A stretch of DNA of 64,000 nt from Ceriagrion tenellum (lineage: Eukaryota > Arthropoda > Insecta > Odonata > Coenagrionidae), in assembly GCA_963169105.1 (NCBI GenBank), contig OY720634.1:153953584-154017583 (forward strand), given 5' to 3'. The position numbers were made by a program, and so were the translations under genes. This document shows, one piece after another, positions 12,689 through 22,966 of this stretch. Below the pieces are notes generated by a model. That model searched no databases. It was not told the DNA's origin and saw only the letters and a list, made by a program, of their open reading frames with translations. How positions within the stretch are numbered: position 1 is the first letter of the stretch; every line of letters starts with the position of its first letter.

Positions 12689-12903
12689 GTTTTCTCCACT
12701 TCTGGGGAATGGTCTTTATAGTCACCACTACCCTGGTTGGGCTGGGAAAGAGGGAGCTGAAGCCGAGGCCTTCGTCTGATGGTGGTACTGAAATGAGGAG
12801 TGAACACCCAAACATTGGAGTTCGCCAAACATACAGACTCCTGTGGGATATAATTCACCTCCCCTCTATTAAATCAACTATGCTTATTCTCCTGACTAGT
12901 AAA
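12689..12903 (+). CDS. SLC33A1: SLC33A1 exon (membrane helix plus cytosolic loop)
   Basis: It encodes FLHFWGMVFIVTTTLVGLGK, a membrane segment, then a charged loop (KRELKPRPSSDGG) and TYRLLWDIIHLP with STMLILLTSK. The vertebrate protein has the counterpart 'FLFFWGTVFLITTTLVALLKKE ... TYKLLFAIIKMPA'. The acceptor AG is 12687-12688 and the donor gtgagt starts at 12904. The first two bases complete the split Ser codon from base 96, and the exon ends in phase 0. The variable cytosolic loop is the least conserved part, as expected for this family. Confidence 0.95.
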
Positions 12904-13559
12904 GTGAGTATTTTATTGTACTTCAAGCCGTGATGGCTGGCTTCTCCCAGTTATCAAAATCATGGAAATCATTCTCTGATTTAATGGCTCTGACTCCCCT
13001 CAAAGATGATGAGATGTATACTTCCAGTTACAACGTATCTATGTATTCTTAACTGATTTTTGTATGTTGGTTGGTTGGTTTTTTTTTTGCTGCAAGATGG
13101 TACCCTGTGATAGTTAACGAGCTTTTAGTGCTTTTAAGAATTCGCTCACTCTTGGTGAAAAATCTATTTCTTGTTAAATCTGTTTGGTAGTTTTACATTG
13201 TAAATGTATAGACTTGACAAGACAATATGTGAAGTCCGTTTGGGATGCTGTGATATATTTTGGAGATGTTTTTCATGTCACACTAACAAATTCGCTAGCC
13301 AAGATGACGGTGGATCTAGAATTTATGGAGCAAGATTTAGCAAATCTTAAAAGTGTATTTGATCATAGCCATGATAAACCTATGAAAAGCATATCCTTAG
13401 CTAATTCTCTGAAAGTGGCTTTGAATAAACCAAATCAACCAACAGTTCTCATTCCAACCTAAAAGAAATCAGTAATGCAGCAGTCAAAGCATTCCTACTA
13501 AAATATTTGAAGATATGATCCAGGACTAACTATGTATGTATCATAGCAGGGAGCCAGTC
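12904..13559. other. Intron with one unrecognised open frame
   Basis: 13184-13462 encodes about 90 residues (VWDAVIYFGDVFHVTLTNSL, MTVDLEFMEQDLANL) starting at a true ATG. Composition looks coding-like, but I do not recognise a family. It could belong to the Helitron that follows or be a captured host exon, since Helitrons can pick up gene pieces. Confidence 0.35.
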
Positions 13560-14115
13560 TCGTGATATTCTTGTTGATAATGTAACAAGTGATCCTGCCA
13601 GTATGTGTAATGTGAATGTGGTCACGTGGTCAGCTTGTAATGCGATGCAAAATCATCATATGGGATGAAAGTACAATGGCCCATGGAAAATCACTTGAAG
13701 CGAAGGATTAAACACTGCAGTATCTGCAGAAGAACACATGACTAATGCAAGGGTTTTTATTACTACTATCAGGAGGTTTTCGTCAAACATTGCTGGTAAT
13801 TCCAAAATCAACACCGGCCGATGAAATTAACTCATGTTTAAAGCAATAATCTTCTGGGATTGTGCTGAAAAGTTATTTTTAACAGAAAATATGTGTGCAT
13901 TAATAACAGGAGATCCAAGAACACAAGCATTTTCCAAAAATCTTTTAAATATTGGAAATGGTACCTATCCCATGTATCTGCACTGGTAAACTTATTTTAA
14001 CAAGATTTATGCAACCTGGTAGAAACGGAAGAACAACTGATCAAAATAGTGTGTCCGTTTAAAGAAAAAAATTACCTGAAAAATGAATGGTTGTATGAGC
14101 GAGTGAACTTAGCTA
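13560..14115 (+). pseudogene. Helitron helicase pseudogene, left part
   Basis: In one frame it reads IIIWDESTMAHGKSLEAKD (the Walker B region of PIF1-like Helitron helicases), then LLLSGGFRQTLLVIPKSTP with ADEINSCLKQ, then LITGDPRTQAFSKNLLNIGN and finally LKNEWLYERVNLA. Stops and small indels interrupt it. It stops abruptly at 14115 where the transposon at 14116 begins, and the next residues of the same protein resume at 19035. Confidence 0.9.
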
Positions 14116-14726
14116 AAGTGCGTTCCACATTTAGTTGACAGTATGGGCTCTTATGGAGATTCGTTTCCCATGTTAATCCCCATAAGGCTGGAGATGCGCT
14201 GTTGCCAACAGCAGCAGAAAAATTAATATTGCACTATCCAATTTATCATCATCTCTTTTAATGCAAAGAGACACGCTACATTTACTGGTCGTAATAGTTT
14301 TTCCATAAAAGTTATAATAAAAGTTATAAAAAATATTTTCATTAATTTACGCAACAAATGCGGCTCTTTTGACTTTGTCTTCTTCACTCAAGTGTGGGCA
14401 AACAGTTCTTCATACTGGATTGAAACTTATGCAAAACGTTCCGTATTCTTTTTATTTCAATAAAGATGTACATTAGTTAGAATTTAATTGAGCTGAAATT
14501 TTGTTATACTGATGTAAATATCTTAAGGACAAAAAAGTTTGGTTTTTGTAAGGTAAAAAGTAATCGCCTGCTAACTTACGTTCCTTAAGTTTTAGGTCCG
14601 TATATCCTGCGTATAAAATTTGAAGAAAACTATTAATTTGTTTTTAGTGAAAAAATCATTTAGTTATCTCAATTGTGAAGAAAGCTATAACGTTTTGATC
14701 TTAAGAAAAATTATTTCGGAGCTACG

Positions 14727-14782
14727 CAAGACAACAAGCAGCGCGCCACGGTACCGCCAAGGCGCGCTGCTTGCTATCTTGC
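14727..14782. repeat. GC-rich hairpin inside the transposon
   Basis: The arm caagcagcgcgcc (14735-14747) pairs exactly with 14761-14773 across a 13-base loop, and an outer gcaag/cttgc pair surrounds it. It is unusually GC-rich for the area and lies upstream of the transposase start, so it may be subterminal or regulatory. Confidence 0.75.
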
Positions 14783-15318
14783 TAACTTCCACAGCGCAGA
14801 CGGGAGATTATTCGGTGGAAAACGGGATTTATATATTTATATGAATGCATACTAAAATGCATGTAATTCTTCGTTAGATGTTTTTTAAGGAGAGTACTCA
14901 TACGTTGTATTAGAAATATTTATATTTCACGACAATGACATCCTATCATCATCCTAACAAAGCCTATCCCATGCACCTTTTGACGGCTTTGAAATAAGAC
15001 GCAAATTTCGCCTTTACGAGTCTTGCCGTTGGAAACATGAAAGAAATTATTCCATAATCCGCACGAGGGGCATTCCTCGTCGGTGTAAGCCCTTAAGGAA
15101 AAGGGCACTGTAGGTTTTTCCAGAAGTTCCGTTAATAGGGTGCCATAAAACATCTGCACGGGAAGCAACCCCAGCGGAAGGGGCTAGGAAAAGAATTAGC
15201 GAGGACGTTCAGTTTCTTGTAGGATTTTTTTGAGTGAACAAGTGGTGTGTAGTCTGCTTTGTTTATCAGAGCTGTGGAGTATTTTTCATCAATATCTGCT
15301 GTAAGGTGCCCTATCACC

Positions 15319-16734
15319 ATGTCCGATGCGAAGAGGAGGAGAAAAGCGGGGAAGCTGAGAAGCCGTGAAAGAGAGCTAGTGTTCAACGTCTTCTCATACT
15401 TCAACAAATCCCTCAGTATAACTGAAGCCTGCCGTGAAACTTCGAAGGCAACTGGCTGCTCACAGTCCACTATCTACAGAGTGAGAAAGGAAGCGTCCCG
15501 TGGTCCATTAGTGACACCTTCAAAGACTAAAAAAGTTAGAAAGACTTACAAGAATTCGAGAGCGTTGATTTACGATGATTTTGTGAGATCTAGAGTTCGA
15601 AGGAAAGTGCATGAATTTTTCATGAAAAATATTCCTCCGACTTTAAAATCTATTTTAAGCTCAGTCAAAATGGACAAAGATCTTCCAAATTTCAAGAGGA
15701 CTACATTATATCGCCTTCTTGTTGACATAGGTTTTGTGTACGAACGCAGGGGAAAAAGAAGCATTTTACTTGAAAGGGACGATATTATTCGTTGGCGACA
15801 TAATTATTTAAGGCAGCTAAAACAATATCGTTGTGAACGAAGGGTCATTGTTTTCACAGACGAAACTTGGATCAATGTCGGACAAATAGGTAACATGACT
15901 TGGCGCGACAAAAAAATAGAAACTCCTCGTCAGGCTTTTCTTTCTGGACTTACAACCGGGCTGAAGGCCCCCACCTCCCGAGGTGGACGCTTTGCAATTA
16001 TACATGCAGGGACGGAGAAAGGGTTCATAGAGGGAGCAGCATGTGTTTTTTTATGCAAGAAAAACACCATGGATGAGCATGACGAAGTTGATGGCGAGTG
16101 TTATGACAGTTGGTTTGAGCACTCACTTCTCTCAAACTTACCCGAAGGCACAATTATAGTTGTAGATAATGCATCATACCATTCGAGGAAATTGGAATCC
16201 TTACCTACCACAAGCTGGAGGAAAAATTCCACTAAACAGTGGTTGGTTAGCAAAGGAATTAGCTTTGATGAGGACAGCTTGAAAAGAGATCTTTTATTTG
16301 TGGTGAATCAGGTACGGGAAAAATATGAAAAATTTAAGATAGATGAACTAGCGAAGAGCTACGGCTGTAGAGTGCTAAGACTACCACCATATCATTGCGA
16401 ACTGAATCCAATCGAAATGGTTTGGGCTCAAGTAAAACATTACGTTGGGATGAAGAACACTACTTTTAAGAAGAAAGAGGTAGAAAAACTCATCGCAGAA
16501 AGCTTTGATGCCATCACTTCCGAAAATTGGAAAAACTATGTCGAGCACGTGAAGAAAGTGGAAGAAGACATGTGGCGTGCAGACAATTTGCAAGATGACA
16601 TCGAAGAGTTAATTATTCGTCTGACATCGTCTTCATCCTCTCAGTCGACATCTCCTTCAACGGAGGACGAGCCACAGCCACAGCCGAGCACATTGCGCTA
16701 CGTGGAGGGAGTGGAATATCTCTCGGACTCATGA
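15319..16734 (+). CDS. DDE transposase, intact (471 aa, DD82E)
   Basis: The start is the ATG at 15319 in a good context (caccATG); the frame is open further upstream but has no ATG there. N-terminus: basic (AKRRRKAGKLRSRERE), then helix-turn-helix-like DNA binding (LSITEACRETSKATGCSQST). A DDE_3-type catalytic domain follows: FTDETW with D181, VVDNASYH with D283 and LNPIEMVWAQVK with E366. This leaves exactly 82 residues between the second D and E. That spacing, with the RLPPYHCELNPIE motif, fits the Tc1/mariner-like group described as DD82E (Sailor), by recollection. The C-terminus is a Ser/Pro/Glu-rich tail. There is no internal stop, so the enzyme could be functional or preserved. It acts by cutting and pasting DNA at TA sites. 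Confidence 0.9.
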   Translation: MSDAKRRRKAGKLRSRERELVFNVFSYFNKSLSITEACRETSKATGCSQSTIYRVRKEASRGPLVTPSKTKKVRKTYKNSRALIYDDFVRSRVRRKVHEFFMKNIPPTLKSILSSVKMDKDLPNFKRTTLYRLLVDIGFVYERRGKRSILLERDDIIRWRHNYLRQLKQYRCERRVIVFTDETWINVGQIGNMTWRDKKIETPRQAFLSGLTTGLKAPTSRGGRFAIIHAGTEKGFIEGAACVFLCKKNTMDEHDEVDGECYDSWFEHSLLSNLPEGTIIVVDNASYHSRKLESLPTTSWRKNSTKQWLVSKGISFDEDSLKRDLLFVVNQVREKYEKFKIDELAKSYGCRVLRLPPYHCELNPIEMVWAQVKHYVGMKNTTFKKKEVEKLIAESFDAITSENWKNYVEHVKKVEEDMWRADNLQDDIEELIIRLTSSSSSQSTSPSTEDEPQPQPSTLRYVEGVEYLSDS

Positions 16735-17779
16735 ACAAGAAGGTATGGAGGCATTTTGTTTCGATAATAGTTAATCTTTTTTATGTTTCGGCTGATTACA
16801 GTGCTATTATACAATCTGCTTTAGACAAGAATTATTTATGGAGACTTGAAAGCGTAGAGTTTATCATCATTACTCATCATATGCGACACATAAGTTCATT
16901 GAAAAAGTTCAACTCATGAAGAGGACCGCTCTTTAAAAAAACTCAAGGATAATTCCTAGAGCATGCGTGTATTGGCATCGCGTCAAATTATTTTCCTTAA
17001 ACTTTGCCAGAGAGGTTCTCACTTGATCGGTCTTAGAATTTTAAATATAAAAAATAGAAGTAAATCTAAATACCTTAGCTTGCTTAAAACAAGGGGAAAA
17101 TAATTCTTGGGCGGTAGTGGATCATTTTGCTAACATTATTACGTATACTTAAACTATCATTTAGTTGTAGGCGATGTTTTTCATCTCCTAGCATAAGTTG
17201 AAAGTGTTTTGGTAAAATATAAAAAAAGCAAATTTCGAACAGGTAATTGAGGATATGAGATAAATGTTCACGCCGGACGTTGTTGTTCCAAAATTAATCG
17301 TTGGAATACCGGAGAAGGGCAGTAGAAAGCAGCGGCAATTTACTGTTCTTTCAAGGATTTCGCCTGGCGTCTTCCCCTTCAATAGGCTGCATTAAATGCT
17401 TGGGAGCTGGATAGGGTTTCGACGAAAGGGATAGCTTCTGTGTCAAGTCACCCGCGGTGTCCTTCCCTTTGGTTTCCGCCTGTGGGGCCCTGTGGGCTCC
17501 ATTGCGCGAGGAGTGGGAGGGACCCGCCTAAAGAAAAATGTATGTACAAAAGAACCTGGACGTCAGACCTCAGGCCTGGGTACTCTAGGGACAACTTACG
17601 TGCAGGAATGGGCAGGGGGCTTAAGAAGGGTCGCAAGTGGAAGGGAATCCGGTAGACTCGCGAATCCTCGAAAGGAGGAAAATACGGCAACCAGATTGGG
17701 GATGGCTCGTTTGTTACGATTGTGGTAAGGTAAGGGGAAACGAGGTTTTAGGAGTGTTGTGCATTTTCTGCTTATTGTC

Positions 17780-18300
17780 TCAATGGAAAATAGAAATTAC
17801 TCCACAGAATATGGTAAATATTGAGTGCTCTTTTTTTATTTTAGCGACTACAAGGCTCAAAAGGCGCTGACCTGGGGCAAACTGCCCCCCTTGCCCTACC
17901 TCTGGGCGGCCCTGCGTATGCGACTGCAGAGGGAAACGAATCATTCTTATTAAAGGGGACAATTTTTATACAATTGCTATACAATTAATGTAGAGAGCTA
18001 AAAATTATCGTGAAAAAAGATTTTGCGCTCAAAGAAGAGATATGGATCAATGTTAGGCTATTTGCAGACATGACTTGGAGTAAGAAAGAAATGAGAAATG
18101 CTCCTCAGTGTTCGTCTGCGCGTCAAGGAAGTAGAAATAGCTGTTGCATGCAAAAAATATGCAGGATCATTAAGCTCATTGAGGAGAATGATTGCCTCGA
18201 CTGGTGCTAGAAAATAATCCACAAAATATTGTAAACAACGACTGTCACTATTTTTTATTATTCGTTACTCGAGGCCCCAAAGACACTACCCCATGAAGTG
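17780..18300. repeat. Degenerate direct repeat and transposase relic
   Basis: 17800-17880 and 18219-18300 are diverged direct copies of one sequence (ccacaNaatat.gtaaa ... ttttttatt ... cga). Between them 18040-18130 encodes EIWINVRLFADMTWSKKE, clearly related to ETWINVGQIGNMTWRDKK of the intact transposase. The minus strand from 17920 begins cagggccgcccagagg, like the terminus of a hAT-type element. The segment is therefore a pile-up of broken elements. Confidence 0.55.
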
Positions 18301-19034
18301 TTCCGTTCAAAAATTACAGTGAAACGGTAAGAGTAGGCCCTACTTTTCACCTTTGGGTTAGTTGTTTCTCATGTACAAATCCCTTGATTTGACCCAAATT
18401 GATTAACCAATGAATTCTCCTACTTCAGAATTGAATTTTCCCAAATTCCTGGGACATTCTCTGAATAAATACTTCCATCAATAAAAATTTCCATTAAAAC
18501 TAATAAAATTTTCCATTCATATTCTAACAAATAGTATTTCTTTTCTCTTCATAATTCCATTTCTATCAATATTTTTCCGTACCCGATTCCCGAGTCGGAG
18601 ATGCGTGCTGAGGATGTGCGACGAAAATCCAATGAACGTAAAACAGAACAAGATATTCGTGACCACTTAAATTTAGTTATTTACCAGTTCTTACGTTCAT
18701 TCTTACTCCTTTACTCAGAAAAAATATATTTAAATGGTCTTTTATGATGGGATTAATGCATGTTTACAGTATAAACATATAAAAATTATGATTGCGCGCT
18801 GTGGTATTGAATTTTAGAATTTAATAACCGCTATTTACGATGCATAATATAGAATCAAATATATATCGGAATGACATGAATCGAGGGCCTCCATTATTTC
18901 TTTTTAAATTTGACATTTTGGCGCGGTGTTATGAGTGGTGGCCTAAACCCTCAGGATGTCGGATGACGGAGCGTAGGTTTGGCAACATTGTACTCCATAA
19001 GGCCTGTACTGTCAACTAAATGTGGAACGCGCTA

Positions 19035-19620
19035 TACAAAGAATGATACAGTATAATGAATTAATGATATAATATGGAATATGATAACCAGAGAAGAAAG
19101 AATATATTATTCGATAGACAGAATCATAGATCAAGATGAGAGTGTGAACTCTCCAGCAGAATTTTTAAATTTATTAAATTCTCCTGGTATGCCTCTGCCT
19201 ATATTGAAACTAAAAGTTGGATCGCCAGTTATATTATTACAAAATCTTGACTCGCCAAAATCATGTAATGGCACACGTTTATGTGTGAAACAGCTCCTTA
19301 ACAATATCATTGAGAAAGTAATCCTAAATGGCAAAGAAAAAGGAAAATCTGTTTTCATACCAAGAATTATATTGATCTTTCTTGATTTGTCATTTTGTTT
19401 CAAATGATTACAATTTCCAGTGAATTTAGCTTATAGTATAACTATGTATTAATAAGGTTCATGGTCAAACGTTCCTCTATTGCGGAGTAGATTAGAAAGA
19501 TTCCAGTTTTTCACATGTTGAACAAGCAGAAATACTGTTAGAGCATGCACCAGACAACTAGACGTCACGTGTAGTGGTTGTAAATTTTGTGTGGAAGCAA
19601 TAAATAAAAAAACAAGTAGA
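19035..19620 (+). pseudogene. Helitron helicase pseudogene, right part
   Basis: The frame resumes with KNDTV, INDIIWNMI, then SPAEFLNLLNSPGMPLPILK, LKVGSPVILLQNLDSPKSCN, GTRLCVKQLLNNIIE, VFIPRIILIFLDLSF and LQFPVNLAYS, followed by NKVHGQTF. These are the signature C-terminal motifs of Helitron helicases ('NGTRL.V', 'GEDVFIPRI', 'NK.QGQTL'). There are two stops just after the junction and one before LQFPV, and after 19470 it decays. With 13560-14115 it forms one helicase split by the 4.9-kb transposon. Confidence 0.92.
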
Positions 19621-20639
19621 CACTGTTCTTCAAACTTACAGATATAATTAACTCTGCTTTCATAATACATTCAGTACCTAAAGCAGTTACAGGAAGACAG
19701 AGCAAAATCGATTTGGAAAGAGTTTATATGCATCAGCAGAAGAACAAATGAAGTACATTATTTAAAAAAATTGAAACTATTCTCATACATTCATGGTTTT
19801 ATATGGTCTGTCGTGATTATTTCCAACAGAAATGTATGAGAATGTATTTTGGTGAAATTACTCTGTGTGTGAGATATTTATGTATCTCAAAAAAGAGTCA
19901 AAAGGAAAGAAGAAAAAGAAAAATTGGTCTTTCAATGCATGTCTTCTATTTAAAATAGAGGAAAATGCTCAGGTGTTTCATATAGAAATGCAGTGAAGCA
20001 GATTGTCTTCAGCTGGTTTTACTATAAAGCCTATTACTATGTATTTCTTTGCTTGTTGAAAAAATCATGGAATGTGCTACATTTTTTTACAAAATTAACT
20101 CAGTGATCATTGTTCTGGGTCCAATTAATTGTTCCCCATCTAAGGATTTAATTTAGGTTATAATTTAGATGCAATGTGGAAAATGACTCTGGTTTAGAGT
20201 ATTACGAATGCATTTTTACCTTTTCCACTCGTTCTAAAGAAAGCTTTTTTTGTGTCCCTTTCCAAAATCCATGAAAATTCATTACCACTAAGAGATGAAA
20301 TTTATGACCCTGCAAAAAGTCTGTTAATAACTTCATGTAGGGCGTATAACTTAAACCTCCATAGAAGCAATTGTATTATGACATATTTGAAGAGGGATAG
20401 ATTCTTTAGGGACAGCAATTGTGTAAATGTTGATGCTGCACATTCCTAATTTATTCTCCATTGACTACTCAATGGATTTATGAGGAGTATACAAATAAGC
20501 ATATGGAAGATTTCTAATGACTGCTCAGTCGCTACATGGAGAAGATGATTTTTAGTATGCTATCACTTACCCGGGGAAAGTTACGAGATGATTGCTGATG
20601 GAATAGTACTTACATGAGAGTGTAAGACTGCTCCTCATA
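19621..20639. other. Intron, no gene seen
   Basis: AT-rich. A 65-codon open frame at 20252-20449 matches nothing I recognise. Confidence 0.5.
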
Positions 20640-21330
20640 TAATTTAACTGCATCATTTAGCATAGGAGGAGATAAGATGTGTGTATGCTGGAAGGAAAGT
20701 GGTTGGTAGCATGTGGAGCATATCAAGGAATGAGTGCCTGTCTAAGGAAGCGAAAGTCACCATGTACAAAAGTGTACTTCTCCCCACTTTGTTGTATGGT
20801 AGTACATGGGTATGTCAAGATAAAAATAAGAGTAGACTAAACACCGTGGGCATGAGTTATCTGAGGAGTGTTTGTGGCAAAAGTAGGCTGGATAGGGTTA
20901 GGAATAAGTGGGTCATTAATGAATGTGGGTTAAATTCTCCAGTAATGGACGTGTATGAAAGGAGTGTGCTTCGTTGGTTTGGCCATGTTGAGAGAATGGA
21001 TGAGAGTCGAATAACAAAACGGATATATGAGAGTAGAATGAATGGTGTGAGAAGGAGAGGTAGGCCGAGAAAGTTGTAGTTGAATGTGGTTGTGGAAGTT
21101 ATTAGAAGGAGGAATATTAGGAGTCTTAAAAACAGGAGGGCGAGTATGAAGCAGTGTAAGGGGGTTAATGAAGCAAAAGAGGTTTGCAAGGATAGGTCAA
21201 TATGGAGGAAATTAATGAAGCAGAGTAAGGTGTACAAATTTGTATTTACCAGTGAAACTTAGAGACTGTGCCTACCCCGGAAGGGAACAGCATGATTGGT
21301 ATGTATGTATGTATAAATGTATGTAATTTA
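20640..21330 (+). mobile_element. LINE 3' end (RTE-like C-terminus and TGTA tail)
   Basis: It encodes AKVTMYKSVLLPTLLYGSTW, then RSVCGKSRLDRVRNKWV, RWFGHVERMDESRITKRIYE and RRRGRPRKL. This is the C-terminal block typical of RTE-like and related LINE polyproteins ('TLLYGSE.W', 'GH..RM...R..K', 'RGRPR..W'). After a stop it continues in decayed form to DRSIWRKLMKQSKVYKF. The element ends in a short tgta microsatellite (about 21298-21328), as expected for the 3' end of such elements. The reverse transcriptase core is missing because of 5' truncation. Confidence 0.85.
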
Positions 21331-22199
21331 TTGGAAAATGTTTCACTGCGGTTATGTCCTAAGGTATTTAAATGATTCAACTACACAACTAAGGTATTGC
21401 TCGTAGTAAACCTAGAAAATTATGCTGGGAAAACTTCAAAAACCATTAAATAGAATATTTTCAAGAAATGTTTACACTTCTTTGGATCTCTCACTCGGAC
21501 AGGTAATCAGTATTTACAACTTTTGCAGGCAGATCCAAACTCTAATTTTTAATAAAAATAATTATTCTCTTTACTAAATCATTTCAAAGTAATTTAAAAG
21601 TGAAAGTAGCCTCAGGTAAGTTTACTAAATCGAGTAATTGGCACAATCAGAGATTTGGTCCATTCCCTCGTTCATGAATATCATTTTATTGATTGATAAA
21701 AAGGTGAGTGAGTGGATATGAATGTCAGGTGATAGGCTGGATCTAGATATCGATTGGGGCCGAGTACCCAAGAATGGGATGTAAACATCTCATTAGGTGA
21801 TCTTGGGGACCGCTCTAATTCCTTCACAAAGCCCGAATATATGAAATCTCAGACACTCGTGGTTGAGGTCGGTATCCATTCCCTGGGCCTTTGGCGGATT
21901 CCTATGAAGTTTTGGCGGCAAAGTCACATCACATAGATTAATTATGAGGGTGCTAGAAGAGGCCTCACCAAGATTTGCACCTCATCTTTCTTGGCTGCAG
22001 ACGAGCACTATCCATCTAGACTACTGAATCATTCAAGAAATGTCCACGTCCACAATATTCAGAGATAATGATGATCATTATCTCCTAATATTCGGTGGAC
22101 ACAGGGATCAGAGTGCTCTGTTGATTCCCAGAAAGGGGAGGGCATCAAGGAGCAGAATGCACACCTGTTCTATATTTTTAAGATCAATTGGGGAGGTGG
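21331..22199. other. Intron, no gene seen
   Basis: No supported feature. Confidence 0.5.
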
Positions 22200-22720
22200 T
22201 GGGAGGGAGGGAGGCTAGGATGCCCATGTTAAAACATTTTTTGAACCAAGGTTGTGGGAGGAGACGTGGGTGAGGACAGGGAGAGAGGCTTGTTAGGAGG
22301 AGGGATTGCAGGAGGATCTGTGGCCGTTTAAACTGAGATTGAGAGGTCCCGAAGTCAATCCCACAGAGAATGTGTCACAGATACTGCACAGAAGGATGTA
22401 CACCAGATTGGGTGTGATGCAGAAGGGAGGGAAAAATGAGGGGAGGGGGAAGGTGAAAAATCTGGGAGAGGGAGGTTTAGAGATGAGGAGGGGGCAGGTC
22501 TTGCATCTAGGGCGACCGTAGGGGCTGGGAGGAATGTTAAAAAGATTAGAGTATTTAGATATAGAGAGAGGGTTAGTAGTTTAGAGGATGCTGGAAAGAT
22601 TGGGGGGGGGAGTTGGAAGGTGAGGGGAAGGGCACTAGGGGAACATTTGGGTGGTAGTGACGTTTTCATAGGGGAGAGGAAAAAGGCTTTTGAGGATATG
22701 TCTAATGGAATGGATGCCGT
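22200..22720. repeat. Purine-rich, G-run low-complexity block
   Basis: The plus strand is strongly purine-biased with repeated GGGAGG-type runs and an eight-or-nine-G tract near 22602. Long open frames on either strand here are compositional artefacts. The texture resembles the G-rich arm at 52680-52800, suggesting a shared repeat family, though I cannot align them confidently by eye. Confidence 0.55.
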
Positions 22721-22966
22721 ATTTTTTCTGACCCTCTGTATAAAATCTAATCAGCATTCATGTACCTACCCTAAATAATATTGTCCACACCTACTCTTCA
22801 AGGGACTCCTCGATTATCCAAACTACCCTTCAGATGAGAAGGCTGTCAGCCTGAATTCCGTCAGTTATAAGAACCAAGATTTTCAATAAAATCCCAAAAC
22901 TGACACTTTAATGAGATTCAAGTTGGAGAAAAGTGTGATTATTCTGTTGCAGAGTTGATGATAATA

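Larger units (their letters stand above)
14116..19034 (+). mobile_element. Tc1/mariner-superfamily transposon (DD82E, Sailor-like)
   Basis: Inverted termini flank the element. Bases 14120-14143 and 19007-19030 are an exact 24-nt reverse-complement pair (gcgttccacatttagttgac...), extending imperfectly to about 43 bp. A TA dinucleotide lies immediately outside each end (14114-14115 and 19035-19036), the target duplication of Tc1/mariner elements. Inside lies an intact transposase gene (15319-16734). The right half (16920-19000) holds no intact gene and looks rearranged. It contains a second, decayed transposase snippet and a degenerate direct repeat. At 4.9 kb it is long for this superfamily, so later insertions inside it are likely. 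Confidence 0.85.

Noticed and set aside
17440..17728. Overlapping plus and minus frames at 17440-17728 as a gene
   Set aside because: Three frames open simultaneously in a GC-richer patch of the transposon; no motif and no consistent frame.
22355..22669. Proline/leucine-rich protein on the minus strand
   Set aside because: Open only because of the purine/pyrimidine bias of the block; no family match and no splice or start context.
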